Of a stretch of DNA of 64,000 nt, positions 43,733 to 50,340 are shown one piece after another (the first letter of the stretch is position 1; every line of letters begins with the position of its first letter). The DNA is from Hungatella effluvii (lineage in GTDB: Bacteria > Bacillota > Clostridia > Lachnospirales > Lachnospiraceae). The position numbers were made by a program, and so were the translations under genes. The notes under the pieces are model-generated. The model did not search any database. It had not been told where the DNA came from and saw only the letters and a list, made by a program, of their open reading frames with translations. The stretch is from NCBI RefSeq assembly GCF_003201875.1, contig NZ_QJKD01000018.1, forward strand, positions 49,883 through 113,882, given 5' to 3'.

Positions 43733-45106
43733 TTATTCCGCCGTCCGGTATATATACTTTCTCTCATATTCCTCCTGCGGCATGGGCTTCGCATAATAGT
43801 AGCCCTGGACGTAATCGCATCCGACGGTATCGAGGAAATCTCTCTGTTCCTTCGTTTCTACGCCTTCCACAATCACCGGGATTCCAAGGCAGGCTGCCAT
43901 CTGGATCACAGATGAGAGTATGATCTTTCCCTTCTCTGCCGCCATGCCTCCGGAAAGGAAATTCATATCCACCTTGAGGACATCCACGTCGATGTCCTTC
44001 AGCATATTTAATGAGGAGTAGCCGCTGCCGAAATCATCCATCATAGTCACAAAACCGGCGCGCCGCAGCGTATGGATGGCTGCCATGATCTGCTCCGGAT
44101 CGGAGGCGTAGGCGCTTTCGGTGATTTCCAGATTCAGCAGGGATACGGGAACGTGATATTTCTCTGTCAGCTTCCGCAGCACTTCGACCAGTTCCGGATC
44201 AAGGAGGGTGACCCTGGAAAGGTTGATGGTGACAGGATTTATGTTTTTTCCATCACGGCGCCATTTCCCGATGATCCGGCATACATGCTCCGCCACATAG
44301 TAATCCAGCTGGACGATGAAGCCGATTTTCTCGAATACCGGGATAAATTTCCCTGGCGGGATCAGACCGGCTTTTGGATGGTTCCAGCGCACCAGCGCCT
44401 CGGCGCCAAAGTCCGTATCTGTGGAAAGGGCGAATTTCGGCTGAAAAAACATGATAAACTGCTCCTGTTCCATCGCCCGACGCATGTCATTCATGATCGC
44501 CGTCTCTTCCGCTTCCCTCTCTTTTTCCCCTTCATCATAAAATCCAAGACAGGAGGCATACAGATGCTTGCACTTTTTGCTTCCGATAAAGGCTCTGACG
44601 TACATTTCCTCAACGGACAAGTCCGGCTCCATCACGACGTAGGCGCCGACCGTAGGTTCCAGCAGGTAATCTTTCTGATACTCGTTTAAGTATTCTCTCA
44701 GGTCCTTTATCTGATCATCCAATATACCCGGATCAAAGGGCTGGCAGATGCAGAATGTGTCTGCTATGATTCTGCCATATGTACACATTTCAAAACGTTC
44801 TGCATGTTTCCTTATGATCTCAGCCAGGAAAATAAGCAGTTTATCGCCTTCCGCCTCGCCGTATACAGAATTGTACAGCCGGAACCGGTCAATATCAAAC
44901 CGCAGCAGTACGAACAGCGTATCCTGGTGCGCGTCGATCATATGCCGCGTCTCTGCAAACATCTTGCCCCGGTTGTATAAACCGGTCAGCGTATCGTGCT
45001 GCATCAGAAATTCCATACGGCCGGGCAGCACCCGTTTCCTCTGCCTCCATCGTTCTCTTCTGCCGGCGGCTCCCCCCGGCATGGTTCTCTTTCTTTTTCT
45101 CTTCAT
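43733..45106 (-). CDS. c-di-GMP phosphodiesterase (EAL) with degenerate GGDEF domain
   Basis: About 457 residues. N-terminal GGDEF-like domain (about 35-185: HDTLTGLYNRGKMFAETRHM) in which the catalytic motif is lost, the loop reading GRIIADTF. The EAL domain (about 205-450) looks active: FGAEALVRWNHP, NLEITESAY, MMDDFGSGYSSLNML, LKVDMNFL, IVEGVETKEQ. It should degrade c-di-GMP, and the inactive GGDEF may sense GTP. No membrane segments. ATG 45106 follows AGAGG; a GTG one codon earlier is also possible. It is cotranscribed with the small protein at 45131 and lies downstream of an invertible promoter element. Confidence 0.9.
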   Translation of the reverse strand: MKRKRKRTMPGGAAGRRERWRQRKRVLPGRMEFLMQHDTLTGLYNRGKMFAETRHMIDAHQDTLFVLLRFDIDRFRLYNSVYGEAEGDKLLIFLAEIIRKHAERFEMCTYGRIIADTFCICQPFDPGILDDQIKDLREYLNEYQKDYLLEPTVGAYVVMEPDLSVEEMYVRAFIGSKKCKHLYASCLGFYDEGEKEREAEETAIMNDMRRAMEQEQFIMFFQPKFALSTDTDFGAEALVRWNHPKAGLIPPGKFIPVFEKIGFIVQLDYYVAEHVCRIIGKWRRDGKNINPVTINLSRVTLLDPELVEVLRKLTEKYHVPVSLLNLEITESAYASDPEQIMAAIHTLRRAGFVTMMDDFGSGYSSLNMLKDIDVDVLKVDMNFLSGGMAAEKGKIILSSVIQMAACLGIPVIVEGVETKEQRDFLDTVGCDYVQGYYYAKPMPQEEYERKYIYRTAE

Positions 45107-45130
45107 CACAGTTACCTCTGTTCCGGGAAA

Positions 45131-45556
45131 TTATGCAGGCAGGCATTCACAGATCATGCGGAGCACCTCCAGCCCGCTTCTGAAGCAGGCACTCCCCCTG
45201 CTGTTTCTGATGACCCCCTGTATGCTGGCGTTCTGTCTGGAATATATCGTTACAGCAAATATATTTTCCCTGGTATTCAGGTGGTTTCGAATTGGGCAAA
45301 ACTTCACTGTACGCGGAACCGTTTTGGCGTCCGAAATAATTTTCGTTCTCTTTTTTACCGGATCCATCTTTACCAGGTGACGGCCTTCACCGCTATCCGC
45401 CGGCATTCCTTCTCTGTCCAGAATGTATTCCATCAGAAGCAGCATGTGATCAAGCCCGTGAAAGCAGAACGATTTTTCCTGGTATAAAGACTGCAAATAT
45501 CCGCTTTTCGTCTGTTTTTTGCAGTTTTCAATGACAATTATCAATACCGCTCTCAT
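45131..45556 (-). CDS. small clostridial protein upstream of EAL gene
   Basis: About 141 residues, family name not recalled. The C-terminal pattern VTIYSRQNASIQGVIRNSRG then FRSGLELRM-like (FRSGLEVLRMICECL) resembles many short Lachnospiraceae proteins with RQNASWQG...FRSxLEL signatures, often near cyclic-dinucleotide genes (recollection, unverified). The middle FCFHGLDHMLLLMEYILDRE is amphipathic. The start at 45556 is chosen for AGAAGGAAAAC just upstream; the longer frame to 45574 contains that site. Its 5' end lies only 33 bases from the recombination site at 45590-45619, and it is separated from the EAL gene by about 24 bases. Confidence 0.7.
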   Translation of the reverse strand: MRAVLIIVIENCKKQTKSGYLQSLYQEKSFCFHGLDHMLLLMEYILDREGMPADSGEGRHLVKMDPVKKRTKIISDAKTVPRTVKFCPIRNHLNTRENIFAVTIYSRQNASIQGVIRNSRGSACFRSGLEVLRMICECLPA

Positions 45557-45589
45557 ATGTTTTCCTTCTCTCATTCGTATGGGCCGCCT

Positions 45590-45619
45590 GATACCACAGA
45601 ATAACTATTCTGTGGTATC
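45590..45619. repeat. recombination site 1 (inverted repeat left)
   Basis: 30-base near-palindrome: 13-base arms GATACCACAGAAT and ATTCTGTGGTATC around the central AACT. Its reverse complement matches site 2 at 27 of the first 27 bases. Confidence 0.9.
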
Positions 45620-45840
45620 GGCACTCCGAAAATCACAGAGTGCGCTCTCCACATCTGCTATTTTTCTTCCATTCAGGATAAAACTGGGTTCTATACTGCT
45701 ACGCGACCAGACCGGCAAGAATCAGCGTTCTCTCCGGCCTGTTTATTGTGGGTAAAACCATAGATATGTACATTGACTCCCCTTATTTTTTGTTGTAAAA
45801 TAATTAGAGTTTCATTTTTTAACTTTAAATAAGGCTTTTT
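45620..45840. mobile_element. putative invertible promoter segment
   Basis: 221 bases bounded by two sites in opposite orientation, with the adjacent tyrosine recombinase overlapping the right site. It contains no credible gene. A strong + strand promoter (45773-45801) points away from the small-protein/EAL operon in the present orientation and would drive it after inversion. A weaker - strand candidate, TTGCCG (45713-45718) 17 bases from TATAGA (45690-45695), points toward the operon now. Also present are a GCACTC/GAGTGC hairpin next to site 1 and a CCGG-centred stem near 45712-45738. Inversion itself is inferred. Confidence 0.75.
45773..45801 (+). promoter_or_regulatory. promoter inside the invertible segment
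   Basis: TTGACT (45773-45778), 17-base spacer, TAAAAT (45796-45801): five of six matches in each hexamer. It currently reads toward the 3' end of the recombinase gene, antisense to it. Confidence 0.7.
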
Positions 45841-45870
45841 GATACCACAGAATAGTTATTCTGTGGTTAT
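45841..45870. repeat. recombination site 2 (inverted repeat right)
   Basis: GATACCACAGAAT, central AGTT, ATTCTGTGGTTAT. The centre is the reverse complement of that in site 1, which is the arrangement giving inversion rather than deletion. The site overlaps the last codons and stop (45856-45858) of the recombinase gene, which explains the three changed bases at its right end. Confidence 0.9.
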
Positions 45871-46704
45871 TTTGTCTAATCCGATTCTCATCCGGTTCAT
45901 GACTTTTTCATACTGTCTCGTACTTGTCGCCACATAGATGCGCGTAGTCTCGATCGATGAATGGCCAAGAATATCTGCCAGATGGGCCAGATTCTTTTCG
46001 ATAGAGTAAAAAGTCTTCGCAAACAGGTGCCTGAAATTATGGGGAAACACCTTTGACGGATCCACTTTTGCCCCCTTACACAACTTCTTCAAAGAATGGC
46101 AGATGTTGCTCCGGTCCAGGTTTCTGCCGCTTTTCGTTCGAAAGATACAGCCGCTTTTTATTTTTTCGCTTCTGATAAATTCCTTCAGCTTCTTGATCAG
46201 ATTTCTCGGAAAGATAATCAGGCGGCATTTTCCCTTCATATAGATCTCTGTTTTCCCCTGGCAGACCGCTTCCACGGTGACGTAGGGCAGCTCGCTGATT
46301 CTGATGCCCGTGCTGTAGAGTACCATCATCAGGTAATAGAGCTGGGAGTTTCCCATTCTCCCCGCACTGTCCAAAAGCCTTCGATAGTCGCTCTCTGTCA
46401 GTTCCCGATCCTCATCGATATAGGCCTTTTTCTGAACCTTTAGGAATTTTACCTTGCACATATCCAGATTCATAAATTCCAGATACGAATGGATGGCGGA
46501 GAGCTTACCGTTGACGGTTCCTGCCTTGTACTGGCTGCTGAGATACCGCCGGTACTGCAGGATCGCCTCTTTGCTGATCTCGGCTTTATCCATATAGGCA
46601 AACAGCTGTTTCACCTCGTGCAAATACTTACTTATGGTGGAATCGGCTTTTTCCTCATTTTTCAGATAGTCCTCATATCGTTTGATATTCATTGCAATTT
46701 CCAT
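45856..46704 (-). CDS. tyrosine recombinase, probable DNA invertase
   Basis: 282 residues, XerC/D-sized. N-terminal SAM-like domain (about 8-85) and catalytic domain with the full active-site set: Arg135 (TGIRISEL), Lys159 region (MKGKCRLI), His222 and Arg225 (PHNFRHLFA), His248 (LGHSSIETT) and the nucleophile Tyr257 (TRIYVATS). GGAGG precedes the start. Its 3' end overlaps recombination site 2, and it is transcribed toward the switch and the small-protein/EAL operon. Short site-specific recombinases beside a small inverted-repeat segment normally invert that segment; integration or Xer roles are less likely because no mobile-element genes are near. Confidence 0.9.
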   Translation of the reverse strand: MEIAMNIKRYEDYLKNEEKADSTISKYLHEVKQLFAYMDKAEISKEAILQYRRYLSSQYKAGTVNGKLSAIHSYLEFMNLDMCKVKFLKVQKKAYIDEDRELTESDYRRLLDSAGRMGNSQLYYLMMVLYSTGIRISELPYVTVEAVCQGKTEIYMKGKCRLIIFPRNLIKKLKEFIRSEKIKSGCIFRTKSGRNLDRSNICHSLKKLCKGAKVDPSKVFPHNFRHLFAKTFYSIEKNLAHLADILGHSSIETTRIYVATSTRQYEKVMNRMRIGLDKITTE

Positions 46705-47158
46705 AACAGGCCTCCATTTTTCTAGTCAGATGTTTTTAAGTGGTTGTATGGCAAAGGCACAGTACACCGAAACGGTGATCTGTGTCTCAAGCAGCCTTTT
46801 TTAGTTTCCTTATAATCGGGCAGAACTATACATCGGTTTTGGGACTTATGATGAATGATATGAAATAGAAACAATTCACGAAACGTGCCTTTGCGTTACA
46901 TAGAAGAACGCACGGGCAGTACTAGAAAAGCCGGCATTGAAACGATGCGTTCAATACCGGCTTTATATCCACTGATACGTCATATTTATGACCCTGATTC
47001 TGACCCTGATCAAAATCAGGGCCGATCTGTTTCCATTTTCTGCAGCACAACATACACATCATCGTAAAATCTGGCCGTTTGCAGGCCAGCATTTAGGGGC
47101 TTCCCCTGCTCTAATTGGTTTATATTTCCAATTATTATAATGGATACAGTAATAAATC
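46705..47158. other. 454-base intergenic region with several hairpins
   Basis: No credible gene. Contains an inverted repeat GCAAAGGCAC (46751-46760) / GTGCCTTTGC (46885-46894) 124 bases apart; a strong hairpin at 46927-46964 (AAAGCCGG and ATTGAA arms); a tandem ACCCTGAT pair ending in a CCCTGAT/ATCAGGG hairpin (47004-47021); and a CTGGCC/GGCCAG stem near 47078. A TATAAT lies at 46811-46816 on the + strand without a good -35. The left end is the recombinase promoter region. Confidence 0.5.
46927..46964. terminator. intrinsic hairpin
   Basis: AAAGCCGG-C-ATTGAA pairs with TTCAAT-A-CCGGCTTT (one internal mismatch) around an 8-base loop, with A/T-rich flanks on both sides. It could end transcription of the DUF3788 gene on the - strand. 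Confidence 0.6.
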
Positions 47159-47611
47159 TCAACTTACCTCGTTCGCCTTAACCAGAGACCGCCGCGCAGA
47201 CAGCGAACATTTTACAGTTAATATATTCTGTATATCGTCAAAATTTTCCTTACATACAACTCGATACTGAATCCAGCCGCCGTCACCGCAGGGATACTTT
47301 GTGTCGATGTACTCCCTGGTATATGGATGCAGCTGGTTATAGACGGAATTATACTGCTTGTCAGACAATCGTACCATGACTGTAAATCCGTTGTTTTCGG
47401 CAAAAATATTGCAGACCAGTTTTTGCTTCAGCCGGTGAGCGATCCCCCAGCCGTACTGATTGCCATAGGGAAAGACGACCTTCTGCTCTGTCGCAAATGT
47501 CCGGGACAGCCATTCGTTCAACGAGGTAAAGAATCCGCCGTTTTCACCGCAATATGCGGTCATCTCGGCAATTGTTGGTTCTTCTTTTTTATTCAGCATT
47601 CTTTCGTACAT
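47159..47611 (-). CDS. DUF3788-family protein
   Basis: About 150 residues. Family pattern: YERMLNKKEEPTIAEMTAY near the start, KVVFPYGNQYGWGIAHRLKQ (the FPYGNxYGWG block) and KLVCNIFAENNGFTVMVRLS, then the final GDGGWIQYRVVCKENFDDIQ and LLxxK-like NILTVKCS. Function unknown. The frame is open to 47704; ATG 47611 is chosen because GGAGG lies seven bases upstream, within the extra upstream codons. Monocistronic. Confidence 0.8.
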   Translation of the reverse strand: MYERMLNKKEEPTIAEMTAYCGENGGFFTSLNEWLSRTFATEQKVVFPYGNQYGWGIAHRLKQKLVCNIFAENNGFTVMVRLSDKQYNSVYNQLHPYTREYIDTKYPCGDGGWIQYRVVCKENFDDIQNILTVKCSLSARRSLVKANEVS

Positions 47612-47820
47612 AGCGGCCTCCATCAATTCTAATTGTACGTTCGATTGTACCACAAATGCCATACACGAACAACTCATTTTCCAGTGGCTGGAGGTAAATT
47701 CCATCGTTTAGGTATAGATTCTATAATCTCCGGGGACATCGGACAAAAAATACCAGAGAAAGACAGGTATTTTCCCCGGATAAATGATACAGTTTACTTA
47801 TAAAAATTGGAGGTAACAAA

Positions 47821-48504
47821 ATGAAGAAACGGCCAGTCACAACACTATTTATGCTCAGTTCTGTCGATGGGAAAATTAGTACGGGAAATTCCGATCTGCT
47901 GGATGTGGACAGCGATTATCCCGCAATGGGCGGTGTAAAGGAAGGGCTTCACCAATACTATGAGATTGAACAGACAACGGATCTGTGGTCACTGAATTCA
48001 GGACTCGTGCAGTCCAAGCTCGGCGTAAACCAAAAAGAGTATCCGGGCAAAACACCTGTTTCTTTCGTGATCATAGATAATAAAAATTTGACCGATCACG
48101 GCGTAAGATATTTCTGCAGACGGGCGAAGACTTTTGTTCTTGTCACCACAAATACGCAGCATCCGGCATTTTCTGTGCAGGAAGATAATCTGCATATCAT
48201 CTGTCAGCAGAAATTATCTTTAAAGGAAGTGCTGGAAGAAGTGTACGCGGCATACCATTGTGAAAGAATTACCATACAGACGGGCGGAACGCTGAACGGA
48301 TTATTTCTCCGGGAGAAGTTATTTGATTTCATCGATATCGTTGTCGCCCCGGTTCTGATTGGCGGAAAAGATACCGCTTCGCTGATTGACGGAGCGTCGA
48401 TTACGGGAAGGGAGGAATTGGGACTGTTGGGAGTCTTAAGGCTTGTGGAATGTGATGTGCTGGAGGATTCTTATTTGCGCTTGAGGTATGAAGTTGTTGG
48501 ATAA
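47821..48504 (+). CDS. RibD C-terminal / dihydrofolate reductase-like protein
   Basis: 227 residues with the RibD_C reductase fold: PVTTLFMLSSVDGKISTGNS at the start (strand plus S-x-DGK/R-I motif), DRSD-like VDSDYPAMGG, VSFVIIDNKNLTDHGVRYF, then ITIQTGGTLNGLFLREKLFD (the NADPH-binding GG-x-L region) and VVAPVLIGGKDTASLIDG. Likely an NAD(P)H-dependent reductase; the true substrate is unknown, since stand-alone members are widespread outside riboflavin operons. GGAGG precedes the start. It ends in a strong convergent terminator. Confidence 0.85.
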   Translation: MKKRPVTTLFMLSSVDGKISTGNSDLLDVDSDYPAMGGVKEGLHQYYEIEQTTDLWSLNSGLVQSKLGVNQKEYPGKTPVSFVIIDNKNLTDHGVRYFCRRAKTFVLVTTNTQHPAFSVQEDNLHIICQQKLSLKEVLEEVYAAYHCERITIQTGGTLNGLFLREKLFDFIDIVVAPVLIGGKDTASLIDGASITGREELGLLGVLRLVECDVLEDSYLRLRYEVVG

Positions 48505-48549
48505 GGGAATCCGGCAAACTCATATCTTCCTGTCCCCCACCAGTCTAAA

Positions 48550-48592
48550 AAGCCTCCAAAATAACTGTGTCTTACCACTATTTTGGAGGCTT
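48550..48592. terminator. bidirectional intrinsic terminator
   Basis: A perfect 14-bp stem (AAGCCTCCAAAATA and its complement) around a 15-base loop, with A's on the left and T's on the right. It sits between the convergent reductase and phosphohexomutase genes. Confidence 0.85.
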
Positions 48593-48597
48593 ATGCT

Positions 48598-50316
48598 TTA
48601 TAATTTATTTGTCCCGGTAATTGAAACAGGAACTAATTTCTCTGCTTCTTCCCATATTGCGCCAAGCCGGGCTTCTGCTTCTCTCTCGTCCTTTCCTCTG
48701 GTCCCTATGTAAATCTTAATTTTAGGTTCTGTTCCCGACGGTCTGATACAGAGCCAGCTGTCGCCTTCGAGTTCAAAATACAGCACATCAGATATTGGAA
48801 GACCAGTATCACTGTTAAGATAATCACGAACCTTGAAGGTCTTGAGACCTCCAAACGATTTTGGGGGATTATTCCTCATATTTTCCATTAAGCGATTCAT
48901 GAATGCCGCGCCATCCGTACCCGTTTTCACAATGGTATGGATACTTTCTTTATAGTACCCGTATCGTTTATAGAGCTTCTGCATCTGATCCCAAAGGGTC
49001 AGCCCCTTCGTCCGGTAATAGACCGCAGCCTCACACAGCGCCATGACTGCCCCTACTGCGTCCTTATCCCTGGAATTAGTACCGACGAGGCAGCCATAAC
49101 TTTCCTCAAAGCCGAAGAGGTATTCATAAGTACCCTGTTTTTCAAAAAGGCGGATCTGCTCCCCAATATATTTAAAACCGGTTAATGTTTCAATGAGCTT
49201 CACCCCGTATTCCCGGCAGACAGCACCTGCCATCTTCCCCGATACAATTGTCGTTACCACCGCGCCGCACTCTGGCAGCGTGTTTCTCTCTTTTCTGTGT
49301 TCTAAAAGGTATTCGCAGAGAATCATACCAGACATATTGCCGGTAAATGCCATATAGTTTCCAGTCTCTTCATCTCTGGCATATACGCCAAGGCGGTCTG
49401 CATCCGGATCAGTCGCCAATACAACATCCGCCCCTGACTCCTTTGCCAGCTCAAGCGCCCTGGCAAATGCCCTTTTATCTTCAGGATTCGGCGATTCTAC
49501 GGTCGGAAAATCACCATCCGGCAGCATCTGATCCTCTACCACATATACCGATTCAAATCCTAATTCCTTTAAAATTCTTCTGACCAGAACATTTCCTGTA
49601 CCATGAAGGGGCGTATATACAATCTTCAGTTCCCGTGCCCTTTCTCTTAAAAGCTCCGGCTCCTGTACAAGCTTTTTAAGCTCCGATAAGTAGCGGCAGT
49701 CGATTTCCTCCCCAATAAAATGTAAGAGTCCGCCGCACACGGCTTCTCTCTGCCCCATATATTTCACAGAAGCAAAGTCGCTTACAGCCTTTACTTCACG
49801 CATAATATCTGCATCTCTTGGACAGGTAATCTGAGCGCCGTCCTCCCAGTATACCTTATAGCCGTTATATTCCGGCGGATTATGGCTGGCAGTCACAACG
49901 ATCCCCGCCATACACTGGAGTTCTCTGACTGCAAAAGATAATTCCGGCGTCGGACGAAGGCTGTCAAATAAATATACCTCTATGCCATTTGCGCAGAGAC
50001 AGAGCGCCGCTTCCATGGCAAATTCCGCCGAGTTATGGCGGGAATCATAGGCAATGACCGCCTTTCTTTCCATACGCTCCTGACTGTTTATGTAGTTTGC
50101 AAGCCCCTGCGTCGCCTTCCTCACCGTATAGCGGTTCATTCGGTTCAGCCCCGCCCCCATGATTCCCCTCAGTCCGCCGGTTCCAAATTCCAGTTCCCTG
50201 CAGAAACGGTCCTTGATCTCTTCCTCGCTGGTAAGGGCTTTCAGTTCTTGTCTTGTGTTGTCATCGAAATATGAATCTTCGCACCATCTGCGGTACTCAT
50301 CCCTGTAATCGGTCAT
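48598..50316 (-). CDS. phospho-sugar mutase (phosphoglucomutase/phosphomannomutase)
   Basis: 572 residues, the size of the PgcA-type alpha-D-phosphohexomutases. The phosphoserine loop is VVTASHNPPEYNGYKVYW; the metal loop is LATDPDADRLGVYARD; the sugar-binding loop reads YLFGFEESYGCLVG; the phosphate-binding C-terminus is LCIRPSGTEPKIKIYIG. It interconverts hexose 1- and 6-phosphates. As the last gene of the mannoside operon it would turn the mannose 1-phosphate made by a GH130 phosphorylase into mannose 6-phosphate (inference). AGGGAGATAAGAA precedes the start. Confidence 0.9.
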   Translation of the reverse strand: MTDYRDEYRRWCEDSYFDDNTRQELKALTSEEEIKDRFCRELEFGTGGLRGIMGAGLNRMNRYTVRKATQGLANYINSQERMERKAVIAYDSRHNSAEFAMEAALCLCANGIEVYLFDSLRPTPELSFAVRELQCMAGIVVTASHNPPEYNGYKVYWEDGAQITCPRDADIMREVKAVSDFASVKYMGQREAVCGGLLHFIGEEIDCRYLSELKKLVQEPELLRERARELKIVYTPLHGTGNVLVRRILKELGFESVYVVEDQMLPDGDFPTVESPNPEDKRAFARALELAKESGADVVLATDPDADRLGVYARDEETGNYMAFTGNMSGMILCEYLLEHRKERNTLPECGAVVTTIVSGKMAGAVCREYGVKLIETLTGFKYIGEQIRLFEKQGTYEYLFGFEESYGCLVGTNSRDKDAVGAVMALCEAAVYYRTKGLTLWDQMQKLYKRYGYYKESIHTIVKTGTDGAAFMNRLMENMRNNPPKSFGGLKTFKVRDYLNSDTGLPISDVLYFELEGDSWLCIRPSGTEPKIKIYIGTRGKDEREAEARLGAIWEEAEKLVPVSITGTNKL

Positions 50317-50340
50317 TTCTTATCTCCCTGTTTCTTTATA

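Noticed and set aside
45519..45755. 78-codon + strand ORF crossing recombination site 1 and into the invertible segment
   Set aside because: No ribosome site or family resemblance, and it would be broken by inversion; it is a chance frame opposite the small-protein gene.
45620..45840. c-di-GMP riboswitch in the invertible segment
   Set aside because: Looked for GEMM-type conserved blocks on both strands because of the EAL gene; the GGTAAAACC and CCGG-stem fragments do not fit the consensus.
45856..46704. Integrase of an integrated phage or conjugative element
   Set aside because: No phage, relaxase or conjugation genes nearby, no tRNA target, and the matched sites bound only 221 bases in inverted orientation.
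46981..47021. Possible CRISPR-like or tandem array (ACCCTGATTCTG / ACCCTGATC)
   Set aside because: Only two short units with no spacers; best read as part of a hairpin.
46885..47100. tRNA or small RNA gene in the gap after the recombinase
   Set aside because: Hairpins are present, but no cloverleaf, T-loop GTTCRA or discriminator pattern was found.
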